NCBI GenBank assembly: GCA_964017185.1 | Contig: OZ024877.1 | Coordinates: 8,410,006 to 8,474,005, forward strand | Length of the DNA stretch: 64,000 bases | Origin: Rugalucina vietnamica | Lineage: Eukaryota > Mollusca > Bivalvia > Lucinida > Lucinidae | Direction of reading: 5' to 3' | Part shown: in pieces, positions 31,414 through 42,714 of the stretch | Numbering within the stretch: the stretch's first letter is position 1 | How the letters are laid out: each line of letters begins with the position of its first letter | Notes under the pieces: model-generated | Databases searched by the model: none | What the model saw: only the letters and a program-made list of their open reading frames with translations | Told to the model about the DNA's origin: nothing | Program-made: the position numbers and the translations under genes

Positions 31414-34369
31414 ATGAGTCCTCTAGTGTCAAGGTTACTGCTATTTTTAGTTCCAGTCGGTCACATAACACATTTTGCTGATACAGACAAACAGAATACT
31501 GATTATTTGTCTCTTTTTAGAAAAGGCGAGATGGCATCTGGTAAAGAAGTTGCAAAAATGAACTCAGCTTTGAAGAATATCAGCAAAGCTAAGGACATTC
31601 GAGAAGAAATGGCACTGATTACGAGCCCCTATGCAAACTGGGAAGAGTTTCTTGTTCCCGCACCTATGAGTATCTGTCTATTGGGACAACTGATTCTCAT
31701 CTCTACCAAGGCAGACTTCACCCTGGAAAAGTCACAACCAAAGGACGGCTTCAAGTTGTTGAGGTGGCCAAACTCCTTCCGGGCATGCCTTGTTCAGGTC
31801 ACTTAACATTTGAGCCACCTCGTGGGAAAACAACAATGTGGTTTCCGACTAGATCCGACACAAACCGGCCTGTACAGTCACAGAAAAGAGCTAGAATCTT
31901 GAAATGTCGGATTTAAATAGAAGAGGAACTATAGGCCAACTATCCGAGTAGCGAAAACAAAAGCTTCGCAGTAGCTTCGAAGCTGATCTGTGCCTTTGTT
32001 TTCGCCTAGGCAAATTGTTGGTTTTCCCATATTGCGGCTCATTTATATAAAAACATTCGCATACACTCTAACTTGCATGGTTGCCAGTTCGTTTGCTAGT
32101 GTCACAGTCCTGTGTTTGCTGTCGTTATCAGCAAATAGATCCACAAATATAATGTCTGACTAGGGCCCCATGCTGATAATTAATCTGACTGTGTACGGAC
32201 CTGCATGACTGACGGATTTTCATACGCAGAACGCGGCGTGCCATCTGAGGCTATTCTGTTTGCTTAGAGAATTTTCATCGAAAAATTGAATAAAATTTAA
32301 AAATCACTCCTGGCCAACAATCTTCTTCTAAAATGAAAGTTGACTCGAAAATCCATTCGTCAAATATTGGTTAAAATATTCAGGAACTAAATACTGTTTT
32401 GTTGGGCAACCAATGCAAGAGCGAATTGTGTTTCTTACATTGCGTTATAATTCATTAGAAACGTATTGCATTACGGGCCTCCTTTCTTATTTGGTGTTTG
32501 TATCCTACATATTTGACCTATTGTAGGTGGCGAACTCAGGATGGAATGCTTTTAACGAAGCCCATAAGAATATGGATCAAATTCGACTACTATCTGCAAA
32601 TATTCCCAACCATCTTAGAGACGCTGTCAAGATTCTAATGACAGGGGGTGACTATGAACTAGAAGATATGCTACCAATACCGCTAGGAGCCATACAAGAC
32701 ACCGCAATCAAATGTCTTGACCTAGCAGTTGCAGTACAAACCAAATTTGACTTTGTAATGGCATTAACGGCTGAGCTTTTGGAGGCATGTGTGAGCGCGC
32801 AAGGTAAATACGAGGAAGAATTGCAAGAAGTGAAAACGGCACGCGAAATCGCAGAAGAAAACAAAAAATCAGCGGAGGAGCAGAAGAAACAAGCTACTGA
32901 AATGTACAACCAGATGAAAGAATCTGTTGAGAAAGCTGAAAAGTCTTACTACGCCGCTTTGGATTCCATGCCTAATGGCTGAGACATGATCGGCAAAAAC
33001 GTAGTTGAAAGCATTGCAAATACGTTTACGGGATTCTTAGATGCAGTCTCGTTTAAATGGGCTAAATCAGACAAGAAAGGTGGTAAATCTACCAACAAAT
33101 CATCCGAGACACAAAGCTCTTCTGCTGCATCAGTTGACAAGCAGACTCTGGAAGCCTATGGACTTGCACCACTTCTGCAAACCTATACTACGGCTTTAGT
33201 GTTAACTGCACTCGGCAAAGACGACAAACTACACCCATCTTTGGCAGGTAACTTGGACAAAGTTGAATATTGTAGGCAACAGTATCAAAACACACTGAAG
33301 AGAGCAAACGCAATTTCTAAAAACGTCGTCAAGGATCGCATCGTGGATCTTTCTGGCACTGGTATAAAACTCTGTCAAGAGCTGAAAGAAAACGCAAAAT
33401 CATTTGGAACAGACGACCCAGGATGTTCTGCAATTTTGAAGACCTTATTAAAACTCCAAGAAGATGTAATGACGATGGCGTCGGAGAGCAAGAATGTTAT
33501 GGGCACAAATGCAACCGATTCTAGAGCACCAAATCTGAGCGCAATGCCACCAGAAGTTAACCCTGACGCAACTGCGGCTCAAATTGAGGTACAAAATGTA
33601 AGGTATAAGATACATCAAGCATCAGCTCAACTGGACACATGCCGAGGGATGTACGATAAGTCGTGTGACAGAATGATGGACGCCAGTCAAAAACTTGGAG
33701 AAATCATAGCAGATATCAAGAAGCTGAAGATACAAGAAATCAATTTCGAACAAATTCGCGACACTTTGATGAAAGGTATCCGTGCTCTAGGAGAGCTGAG
33801 AGAGCAGTGGGATAAATTGGTCTCCTTCTTTCAGATGATGTCCAACATCATAAAATGCTGTCTGAATACATCGCTGAAAGGATTTTTGCAATATGCCGAA
33901 ACATCGCAAGCTCATTCTTTGAAAGGGTATCCAATCTCCAGTTTGAAGAAAGATATGATCTATCAGCAGACCTTCCAAGCCAACAAAATTGCACACGTAG
34001 TGAATATGATAGCGACAAGCTACGTCGAAGTATCAAGCCGCCATCTCACCCATAGAATTGCTGGTCTTGGTGGAATGTTAGGTCTAGACCCAGAGAAGGA
34101 CGCCCATGAAATAGAGCTTAAGAGACAAGAACTACTAGACGGGTGTCAAGAAGCGCAAGAGGACATCAGACAACTTGTAAAAAAATGACTTTGACAGACA
34201 AGTCACCGCAAGAATTCAAGCCATTGAGAAGGAGATGATGAATGCTCTGCCACCCGTAGATCCTTCTGATAAGTCTTTGAAAAGAATGCAAGAGGCTGTC
34301 GAACAAGGTACGAGAAACGCCAAGGCGATAGAGCCAAAGGTGGAACACAGTATTGATGATTGGGTATAA
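31414..34369 (+). pseudogene. Secreted helix-rich protein of unknown family, broken
   Basis: Exon 1 starts at 31414 with a clear signal peptide (Met, short polar stretch, LLLFLVPVG core) and can end at 31797 (CAG then GTCACT). Exon 2 starts at 32527 after TTGTAG in the same phase. The frame then runs to 34188 with one stop, TGA at 32980-32982 (a CGA-to-TGA change would explain it). A 7-A run at 34179-34185 then throws the frame; coding resumes one base on and ends TAA at 34367-34369. The body is mostly charged amphipathic helix: a coiled coil at about 32800-32960, a hydrophobic TTALVLTALG patch and Cys-containing helices. AATAAA lies at 34605 and 34703. I do not recognise the family; pseudogene, assembly error or recoding all remain possible. 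Confidence 0.6.
31811..32041 (+). mobile_element. TGAGCC inverted-repeat element, copy 4
   Basis: Type A ends (AAAACCAACAAT and reverse). TT at 31809-31810 is repeated at 32042-32043, fitting a 2-bp duplication. It lies in the first intron of the broken secreted-protein gene, 13 bp after the proposed donor. Confidence 0.8.
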
Positions 34370-34371
34370 TA

Positions 34372-35090
34372 GATGGATTTAACTGGATTTGAAAATTATC
34401 CTAGGACACCGGATACATGTGTAACCACATTTATGCCGACGGACAATATATATACAATGTTTAGATAAATTTTGAATTTGGAAATACATTTCGAGAAATC
34501 TTGAATATACGAACTACTGTGTTCGATTAAATTATAGTTAACATACTGAAAAGCGTGAACATTATCATATCTATGTATGACAACTCATTCCAGATCACGG
34601 TCTGAATAAATGTTTTCTCCTCGACTGCGAGAAAGATTCCGACTACCAGCGTGGACTTAGTCAAGAATGGCGCTTTATAAATTATTGTTGATGTTAATAA
34701 GAAATAAAACAATATTTAAAATGTAAGCTAATTTCTTCTTGTAAATACTTAATAGAAAACTTTAAAATAATTATGTTTATACGTGCTCTTCGCATAAATA
34801 GTGATGTAAGAGACAAAAACTGAAATTTTCACACAGTGGAGAGACTGGATCTAAATGATAAATTTATGAAATAATTAAGAAAATGCGTATTCGTTTAAAT
34901 TAAACAATTTTTGTGAATGTTGTTTGCAGTCAGAAACCTATAAAATAATGCCACAAAATAAAATAAAACTGTTTGTTATCTGGTGTTTTATTTATGTACG
35001 TACAATTAATAAAAATACAGTTCAGGTTTAAAGATGCACGGCAGGCGCTAACGTTTTTCGCTGAAGAATTGTAAAAACAGAAAAAAAAAA
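34372..35090. other. 3' UTR and AT-rich flank
   Basis: Contains AATAAA at 34605-34610 and 34703-34708, possible poly(A) signals of the upstream gene. No other feature. Confidence 0.4.
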
Positions 35091-35327
35091 TGAGCCGCAT
35101 CGTGAGAAAACCGGATTTTTGCCTAGGCGAAAACAAAGGCGCAGATCAGCTTCGCGGTAACCGCGAAGCTGATCAGCGTCTTTGTTTTCGCTACACGGAT
35201 AGTACAATTTCTCTTCTTCTTAAATCCGAAATTTCAAGCTTCTAGCCTGCTTCTGTAACTGTACAGGCCGATTTATGTCGGACCTGGTCGGAAACCCCGA
35301 AGACCGGTTTTCTCGCGTCGCGGCTCA
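35091..35327 (-). mobile_element. TGAGCC inverted-repeat element, copy 5
   Basis: Full type B copy with the perfect central palindrome GATCAGCTTCGCGGTAACCG and its reverse. Nearly identical to the copy at 11401 apart from the arm missing there. Confidence 0.88.
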
Positions 35328-35387
35328 ATTATGTAATCGGTTACCCGCTACAGAAGACTACAAACATGTATTTAATTCGTACTTTGC

Positions 35388-35566
35388 TTCAGGAAAACAT
35401 GTCCGTGTAATATATACCCCCTTATACCCCACTTTTATATAATAAAACTGGGGTTTGCAGGGGTTTACCTATTTTTCTTATTTTTGCTCCAAAACATAGA
35501 TTGTGGGTACTCGTTAGAACCGCCTCGCCGAGGCGGTTCTAATGTGTACCCACAATCTATGTTTTG

Positions 35567-35608
<42 letters not shown>

Positions 35609-35686
35609 CAAAAAATTTCTTTGAAAATTTTAATTTTCTACAACTTTAAAACTCTCTGTGAATTGCATGGGCATGTTTTCGTAATG
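35388..35686 (-). mobile_element. Hairpin MITE family, complete copy
   Basis: Both ends are present (CAGGAAAACATGTCCGTG left; CATGGGCATGTTTTCGTAATG right). It has the full palindrome with ACCGCCTCGCCGAGGCGGT at its centre and an expanded poly(A) of about 36 bases at 35569-35605. Confidence 0.8.
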
Positions 35687-35878
35687 GACGGTGAAATAAC
35701 CATTTTCACAGCAATTTTCACAGCAGCTGAGAAAGCGGTGTGTCTCTAAAATGGATTATACAGAAGGATGGTCTAAGACATCATTCTATGATAAAATCAA
35801 TTTATTTCATGCTATCATGGCTATTGTATAAGTAAAACAATGTACCCCGCACTTTTGACGGACCGACTTTAAAGGTAG

Positions 35879-36070
35879 GCAATCATCAGGAATTAGCACA
35901 ATCTGAGGAAATTCCCACTCCAAAAACCGAGGTGTGGGAAAAAACTAGAATAACATTCAAATAGATTGTACTTATACTAAGAAAACATATCGTCAGCCGA
36001 GTGAGCAGCTATTTTCCCAAAAGGGCGGACACTCAGTTACCAAAACTTAACTAACATATGAAAATATACA
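35879..36070 (-). repeat. PLE 3' tail fragment (minus strand)
   Basis: Reverse complement of the PLE tail end: ATTCCCACTCCAAAAACCGAGG, GAGCAGCTATTTTCCCA and CACTCAGTTACC. Confidence 0.65.
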
Positions 36071-36528
36071 TAATGTGGGTACTCGTTTATACCATAAAAT
36101 CAATCACCTACGACATATGTACTTTATATAATGTTTACATAGGACGTGCTGCGTTACAACTTTATGAGGATGTTTACAACTTCCCCACTGTTTACTCCGG
36201 ATATATCACTGACAAGTAAAATATCTAAAACTTCGGGAGCACGATAAAATTAAAATAAATACGAATTTTGAAAGGGAATCGCCGCCGCTTTAAACGCTGT
36301 AAACGTGGTATCAAACGTTGCATATCCACAGGGCCTAAGACTAATCAGCTTTAGACACGGCGGGTCCAATTGCGTTAACGTAGGATACGTTCGAATATGT
36401 AGGATTATTGCAGTAGGAAGAGATATGTTTACCTTAATGGTTGTTTTTATTTGTCAAATTTTAACCAAAAACGCTATTTAACGCGGAGATCCGTCGCATG
36501 AGTAGTTAGAATAATTATTGCGATATAA
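36071..36528. other. Unassigned stretch
   Basis: No supported feature; may include the promoter of the first Ly6 cassette. Confidence 0.35.
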
Positions 36529-36772
36529 TGAAGCCGCCTCGATGGAAAACCAACAATGTGGTTTCCGAACAGGTCCGACACAAACCGACCTGTACAGCTA
36601 CAGAAGCAGGCTAAAAGCTTGAAATTTTGGAGTTAAGTAGAAGAGGAATTGTACTATCCGAGTAGCGAAAACAAAGGCGCTGATCAGCTTCGCGCTTGCC
36701 GCGAAGCGCGAAGCTGTTCTGCGCCTTTGTTTTCGCCTATGCAGCTTGTTGGTTTTCCCATGGGGCGGCTCA
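36529..36772 (+). mobile_element. TGAGCC inverted-repeat element, copy 6
   Basis: Type A, with the first end mutated to TGAAGCC. The central palindrome is extended (CTTCGCGCTTGCCGCGAAG). It ends 57 bp upstream of the first Ly6 start codon. Confidence 0.8.
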
Positions 36773-36828
36773 ATTATAAACATTACTTTTTTGGTAGCAA
36801 GTATATTTTCCGTTTTGGGGAAAAGAAA

Positions 36829-37848
36829 ATGAAAAGCTTACAAGAACCGCTCATTATGTTACTTCTTGTGGTCTTTGTGGAGCACAGGTGAGTGAAACTT
36901 TCTGTTTAAATTAGCCGCGACACGAGAAAATCGGTCTTCGGGGTTTCCAACCAGGTCTGACACAAACCGAGCTGTACAGGCACAGAAGATGACTAGGGAC
37001 AGGAAATGTTGGATTTAGAAAGTAGAAGAATTTTACTATCCGTGTAGCGAAAACAAAGGCGCTGATCAGCTTCGCAGTTATTGCGAAGCTGATCTGCGCC
37101 TTTGTATTCGCCTAGGAAAAATCCGGTTTTCTCACGACGCGGCTCATTAATGTCCCTGCAAAATACGCTTATTGCAGTATTCTCTTTGGCTCCTTGTTGC
37201 AAATCTATAGGGTCAATGACGAGGCTTAAGTAGCCTGGCCGAAAACCGCGGTAGGGCCCGTCAGCTTTCTCTTTAGTCTGTTCACTGCTCTTAAAGGATC
37301 TCAGTTTTAATTTTTGATTGAACATTCAAACTTGCATATAGATTTGTCAGCATTTATTCAATCTTTAGTGCCGTATTTTCCCTAGTTTCACGGTGGCTTG
37401 TGTGGCTTGTCTGAATAGCTCGGATAGCTCAGTCGGTAGCGCGTTTGGCTTCTGACTAGCTATGTACCACTGCCGTGCAGGTTCGAATCCCGCTAGCGTC
37501 GGTCGCCAGTAAAAATATCAATTATTGAAAAAGCTATCAATGGTTCCTGCATCGGTATGTACCAATGGTTTGACTGTCACCTTCCGGGCGCGGTGGTTTC
37601 ACAGGGTATTTCCCGACCGAACGTCGAGAACTGCCCTGGCTTTCCCCCACCACTAGACAGTCGGCGACTAAGAAGCAGAATTGCTTAAGCTAAGTACAAA
37701 TGCCTAGCTTGAGGTCTATCTCCAGTAAGTAAATATATGCCGGGTGACCTCAAATCGGCTGCAGTAGCTTAATAAAATTTGAGCCTTCGCATGAGAAAAC
37801 CAACAATCTGGGTTTCCAACCAGGTCCAACACAAACCACGCGGGACAG

Positions 37849-37892
<44 letters not shown>

Positions 37893-38256
37893 CTACATTT
37901 CTGGTATTTCACATTTAGAGCGGTACATGTATTGTTCTATCTGTGGAGCGAAAACAAAGGCGCTGATCATCAGTGTGGTTACTACACAGCTGATCTGCGA
38001 CTTTGTTTTCGCACAATATGCAGATTGTTAGTTGTCTGATGCAGCGGCTCAGGTAATCAAAATAGTAATAATTATTGAGATAGTAAGTCATTGGAAAATT
38101 CTGGATCCAGTTTCATCAGCGTGTTTAGGACAAATGGTTGCACTATACATGTTTATGTTGCATTGAATAAATCAACATTGTCTGAGATTTGATACAAAAC
38201 TCGTCACTAATACCTCCGTGACTAGCAGCTCTTAGTTTGGGAATCATAGTAAAAAC

Positions 38257-38328
<72 letters not shown>

Positions 38329-39310
38329 TCAGGTAGACAGACAGACACACAGACAGACACACAGACAGACAGACAGACAGACAGGTAGGCTGGCAAGCAG
38401 AACCATTATCATTTACACCAGACCAAAAGATGAGCCGCCTCGTGGGAAAACCAACAATGTGGTTTCCGACCAGGTCCTACATAAAACGACCTGTACAGTC
38501 ACAGAAAAGAGCTATAATCTTGAAAGTTCGGGTTTAAGTAGAAGAGGAACTGCACTATCCGAGTAGCGAAAACAAAGGCGCTGGTCAGCTTCGCAGTTAC
38601 TGCGAAGCTGATCTGCGCCTTTGTTTTCGCCCAGGCAGATTGCTGGTTTTCCCATGTGGCGGCACAGATGTTAATCTTTTTCAGTTTTTCCATCCTAAAT
38701 TGTTACGACTGTAGAGGCTGCAATGATGGGTTTAATCCAAATAATACAACAAAAGTGAACTGTACAGGGACGTGCGCAAAGACAAAACGCGATGACTGTA
38801 TGTATTACGTGTACCCACGTGTACGTTTTAATCATTTAGAAACTCAAGTTTAAAACAAGAAAATAAACTCCAAGTGTATACGAGAGCGATAAAATCAACT
38901 AAATTATAGTGATCAATGATGAGCAAGCTTGGATGAAATTCAGCTGATTTTCGTTTTCTTTGTATTGGATGAAGGGAAAGATAATTATTATGTTGTTTTT
39001 TAAAATATGCGAAACAATTTACAAAACCAACAGTAAATTGCCGTTTTCTATTTCTACAATTGAATATCTTCTATAGAATTCTTATGGTGTCCTGTTTTTT
39101 TCAGCGGGCTTCGTGGTCAGATATTGCAACCCCATCACTCATGAACCCAAATGTAAATCATTGGGCTCTGCTAAAGAGTGGGACGATATCGAGTTCTGTG
39201 TGTGCAACACTAACTTGTGTAATTCCGCATCTGTGACAGAACACAGTGTGACTATGATTCTCGCTTGTATGGGACTATTATGCTTCGTGATCGAAATCCT
39301 GACAGTTTGA
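36829..39310 (+). CDS. Ly6/uPAR three-finger protein, cassette 1
   Basis: Three exons: 36829-36887 (signal peptide, LIMLLLVVFV core, donor GTGAGT), 38685-38797 (acceptor TTTTTCAG, donor GTATGT) and 39105-39310 (acceptor TTTTTTTCAG, stop TGA). Phases are 2 then 1, and the joined reading frame is 125 residues. The mature part has ten Cys: CYDCRGC, CTGTC, YC, KC, CVC and the closing CNTNLCN typical of the Ly6 fold. A hydrophobic C-terminus (TMILACMGLLCFVIEILTV) suggests GPI anchoring at the cell surface. Five other repeats lie in intron 1. AATAAA occurs at about 39833. Partner and role are unknown; invertebrate Ly6 proteins often modulate receptors or immunity. Confidence 0.85.
36912..37146 (+). 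mobile_element. TGAGCC inverted-repeat element, copy 7
   Basis: Type B; left end worn to TTAGCC, right end GGCTCA intact. It starts 25 bp into intron 1 of the first Ly6 cassette. Confidence 0.78.
37165..37320 (+). repeat. PLE 5' repeat unit fragment
   Basis: Contains TTCTCTTTGGCTCC, ATCTATAGGGTCA, AACCGCGGTAGGGCC and GTTCACTGCTCTTAAAGGAT in the order seen at 25960-26090. Confidence 0.7.
37416..37740 (+). mobile_element. tRNA-headed SINE, family 4
   Basis: tRNA(Arg)-like head: A box GATAGCTCAGTCGGTAGCG, a CTTCTGA loop and B box GGTTCGAATCCCG. A long body with CTTCCGGGCGCGGTGG and a TAAGTAAATA-like end follows. The head is too long between loop and B box for a functional tRNA. Confidence 0.6.
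37780..38051 (+). mobile_element. TGAGCC inverted-repeat element, copy 8
   Basis: Type A with a (CA)n tract of about 37 bases (37851-37887) expanded inside the left half. Ends TGAGCC and GGCTCA. Confidence 0.75.
38258..38395. repeat. (CAGA)n microsatellite
   Basis: Long tetranucleotide array with a few interruptions near 38328-38360. Open frames on both strands here are repeat translations. Confidence 0.95.
38431..38666 (+). mobile_element. TGAGCC inverted-repeat element, copy 9
   Basis: Type A; the right end is worn to GGCACA. GA flanks both sides, fitting a 2-bp duplication. It ends 18 bp before the acceptor of Ly6 cassette 1 exon 2. Confidence 0.82.
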
Positions 39311-40022
39311 ATGTCGCGGAGGTATTGGTGAACATGAATGTAAATGACATTTATCACAAAAATACAACGGCCGCCTTTTCGCATGGAAATGGTTTACAAA
39401 TGGATCTTGATAGTGATATTACAATATTCATTTGAGCCTAAATGTTTTGGTCTTTCTTGCCAAAACAAAACAGTGAAAAGCTATCTTGGTTCTAATCTCT
39501 GATCAAACAGTAGATTAAAAGCAAATTTCGTCAACCGTGGTTTCCTGTATCTACTTGCAATGTTATCAAAGTATTCTCTATGTAACACTACTGCATCAAG
39601 TTAGATAAAGATTATATTTGGTTCAGTTATGTTAACTGGGTGATCACCTTTTGGGAAATAGCTTTCCCCTCGATTCATCTTATTTTAATATTGTATGATA
39701 TTGTATATTGACGACTTTTGAGTATCAAGCATGTATGTCTGAGAAATCGTTTTGTTTGGTTTGATGTTTGAAACGATTTATTAAGGTTACCACACTCTTT
39801 CTAGGACAGGTTGATATAGAAACGAATTAGCTAAATAAAAAGAAATAAATTCAATTTAATTCTTTATTCAGATTGCCAAATACATTTTAGCGCATCCACA
39901 AAACATGTAATAAAAGGACATCAAACAATAACAAATTACACACTAAATTTAGAAGGTTTTGAATAAAAGAAAAAGTACTTTTTGAAAACATAGAGCGAAG
40001 TGTTGGTCAAAATCTCTTTTAG

Positions 40023-41476
40023 TCACGGTCTACTATGTTACCAGTGTAGCTACTGTAAGACACCATTCCAGCCACATGAGGCCAATAATGTCAACTGTAC
40101 TGGATCATGCGAGAAAGCCAATAGAAACGGTAACCAATTTTCTTCTTCTATATATGAGCCGCTTAGTGGGAAAACCAACAATGTGGTTTCCGAACAGGTC
40201 CGACACAAATCAGGCTGTCCAGTCACAGAAGCAGGCTGGAAGCTTGAAATTTCGGATTTAAAAAGAGGAAGTGTACTATCCGTGTAGCGAAAACAAAGGC
40301 GCTGATCAGCTTCGCGGTTACCTCGAAGCTGATCTGCGTCTTTGTTTTCGCTAATGCAGATTGGTGGTTTTTCCATGAGGCGGCTCATGTGATGTAGTAT
40401 TGAAATTGCTACATGTTTTCAACTACATTGTTTATGATGTAGTATAGACATGAAAAATTGTTTCTATTGTTTAACTGTTGCTATATGTCTAAGTAAAATG
40501 CTGACATATTGTGGAGTGTTTTGTTATCAATAACTTTTTTCTGTGGAGCATAAAAACAGTACCAATAGCTACTAAATATGCCAGTTTGGTCAGAAACACA
40601 TAACGAAAACTTGCCCATGCAATATACAGAAAAAAATTTCAGCTTAAAAAAGTGAAAATTTCATTGGAAAAAAATTGGATATTTTTCTTATTTTTGCTCA
40701 AAACATAGATTGTGGATACACGTTAGAACCGCCTCGCCGAGGCGATTCTAACGAGTACCCACAATCTATGTTTTGGAGCAAAAATAAGAAAAATAGGTAT
40801 ACCCCTGCAAACCCCAGTTTTACTATATAAAAGTGGGGTTTGAGGGGGTATACTTTACACGGACATGTTTTCATGATGAAATGGCTGAAGAGGGGATGGC
40901 ATTTTGTAAAAAAAAAAACAACAATTTTTATGTTTTTGCTTAAAATGATTGCGCTTATTATCTCGAGCGACAGTGTGAAGCAAATTTAGGATAGGAAGCC
41001 AGAATTAAGGGTGTGAGCTTTTTACTGCATCCCAAATTTTGATGTTTTCTAAAAAAATATGCATTTTTGCAGATTTTTATTAATCTTTTCAAGCAAAAAA
41101 TATTGCTTTGTTATTCATGAAGTCCAGCCCTTCAGTTTCAAAAGTTTATTTAAAAAAATTTAACTAAACATTATTTTAAAATGAGAAAAAGCATTACCTG
41201 GTGCAAAATTTCTTTTGATGAGTATATAATGACTTATTTTTTTTTTCAGATGAGTTTCGACTGTGCTCTCCAGAATACATAGCAGATAAATGCAAGAGCT
41301 ACTACCGGCGTTATGGTGCCAATCAATATGCGTGCTCCTGTAATACAGATCTATGTAACAAATCTGTTATAATTGTTTCAAGAACGGCACTGACTTTGAC
41401 AATGGTTATTTTTACATGTATGACAAAAAGTGGCATTGGCATTTACGCTGAATCATGGTCACTTTGGAAAGAGTGA
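40023..41476 (+). CDS. Ly6/uPAR three-finger protein, cassette 2 (no first exon seen)
   Basis: Exon 2 is 40023-40129 (acceptor ATCTCTTTTAG, donor GTAACC) and exon 3 is 41250-41476 (acceptor TTTTTTCAG, stop TGA), with the same phases (2 in, 1 between) as the other cassettes. Ten Cys are kept in Ly6 order: CYQCSYC, CTGSC, one, one, CSC and CNTDLCN. A hydrophobic stretch (ALTLTMVIFTCM) follows near the C-terminus. No signal-peptide exon is visible between 39311 and 40022. It may use the first exon at 36829 by alternative splicing, or have lost its own. Two repeats sit in its intron (40155 and 40599). Confidence 0.72.
40155..40387 (+). mobile_element. TGAGCC inverted-repeat element, copy 10
   Basis: Complete type A copy 25 bp downstream of the donor of Ly6 cassette 2 exon 2. 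Confidence 0.85.
40599..40878 (+). mobile_element. Hairpin MITE family copy
   Basis: Both ends and the central palindrome are present (GAACCGCCTCGCCGAGGCGA). It lies in the intron between exons 2 and 3 of Ly6 cassette 2. Confidence 0.8.
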
Positions 41477-41687
41477 ACTTTATATAAAAAAAAAAAAAAA
41501 GGAAACTTCAACTCTATAACAAATGTGTCATTAATACATCCAACTTATATATAAATGTTGATTGTTTTTGTTACAAGACTGTATTACCGATACACCAAAT
41601 AGTGCATTATGCCTACTCTTACGCCCTTGTTAAAAGCAGGGAGACATCCTTTATTACGTGATAATGAACTAATAAAAATAACCACCT

Positions 41688-41913
41688 CGTGAGAAAACCA
41701 ACTATCTGCATTTGCGAAAACAAAGCCGCAGATCAGCTTCGCGGTAACCGCGAAGCTGATCAGCGCCTTTGTTTTCGCTACACGGATAGTACACTTCCTC
41801 TTCTTCTTAAATCCGAAATTTCAAGCTTCTAGTCTGCTTCTGTGACTGTGCAGCCTGATTTGTGTCAGACCTGTTAGGAAACCACATTGTTGGTTTTCCC
41901 ACGAGGTGGCTCA
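41688..41913 (-). mobile_element. TGAGCC inverted-repeat element, copy 11
   Basis: Reverse orientation, type A. The left end has worn to AACCACCTCG and the right end reads GAGGTGGCTCA. The central palindrome is intact. Confidence 0.78.
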
Positions 41914-42344
41914 AATTATTCCATCAGAGCCCGACATTTCCATCTTGATGCTCTCGAGTAAAACTGGCTGTGCAACAAACAAATGGTTCGCAACTGAGAC
42001 GTGTCATAAAAGAAGTTCAGAGCCTGTTTTTGTTTCTCTTGTCATCAATTGTTAATACCACTGTGGAACAGATATGCTGTAGTTTACAAAGCTTGTTTGA
42101 CATCAGTCAAATGAGCAAAATCTTAAGACAATGCGTGTCGTATATATACTGAAGGTGTTTGGAGTGCACAGCTATTGTCATATTGAGATACCCTCATACT
42201 CTTTTGGTTGGACTTTTGCTATCATCAGTGTATCACGGATCGATCAGAAAGGGAGTGACTGCAAAGCTGATTGGTTCGCTTTTATTGCAATTCTCGTTCT
42301 AAAATACGAAAGTGAAGCTTTGACTTATAGTCTGATTGTTTTTT
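41914..42344. other. Unassigned stretch
   Basis: A short ATG-led hydrophobic frame at 42131 resembles a signal peptide, but has no donor in the right place and no Cys-rich continuation. Confidence 0.35.
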
Positions 42345-42547
42345 GTTTGTTTGTATTGAGGCTTCACGTCCCAGTCAACAATTTTTCAGTCATGTCGGGG
42401 CGGAGCCAACGCTTCCAGGGTTTAACCAGTACTGTAAGGAGTTAATGTGTCTTGCCCAAGGACACAACACGGTGCCGCCTGCGGGGATCCAACCCAAGAC
42501 CTCTCGATTCGGAGTCTGATGCTCTACCACTACGCCACTGCTCTCCT
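42345..42547 (-). mobile_element. SINE family 3, copy 2
   Basis: Minus-strand tRNA(Arg)-like head (CAGTGGCGTAGTGGTAGAGC, CTCCGAA loop, GGGTTGGATCCCC) and the same body as 20425-20630. Confidence 0.75.
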
Positions 42548-42714
42548 ACGCAATATGAAATATGACTTACAGTTCCTTGGTAGGCCAAGGAATTGTTACA
42601 CGTACCTATCAAAAAGTAGTAGCAGCTCTGTGGAAAGGCACTGACCAACCCATCAATGTCACAGCACGATTAAAAGGAGCACACAAAAACGTTTGGTCTG
42701 AATCATACTATAAT

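Noticed and set aside
32980-32982. Selenocysteine reading of the in-frame TGA
   Set aside because: No SECIS-like structure could be identified by eye and a second frameshift lies downstream; a CpG transition is simpler.
34179-34188. Programmed -1 frameshifting on the A-rich heptamer before TGA
   Set aside because: A -1 shift enters a frame that soon stops; coding resumes in the +1 frame, so a base-count change in the A run explains it better.
37416-37505. Functional tRNA gene
   Set aside because: A and B boxes are present but the region between the anticodon-like loop and the T arm is too long and the acceptor arms do not pair; it continues into a SINE body.
37853-38394. Short-period repeats as a possible CRISPR array
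   Set aside because: They are simple di- and tetranucleotide microsatellites without spacers, in an animal genome.
38143-38566. Open frames of alternating Thr/Asp/Arg/Gln or Cys/Leu/Ser/Val
   Set aside because: Translations of the (CAGA)n microsatellite.
42131-42445. Hydrophobic ATG-led frame that could be a Ly6 signal-peptide exon
   Set aside because: No GT donor in phase 2 after the hydrophobic core and no Cys-rich exon before the next cassette, which has its own first exon.
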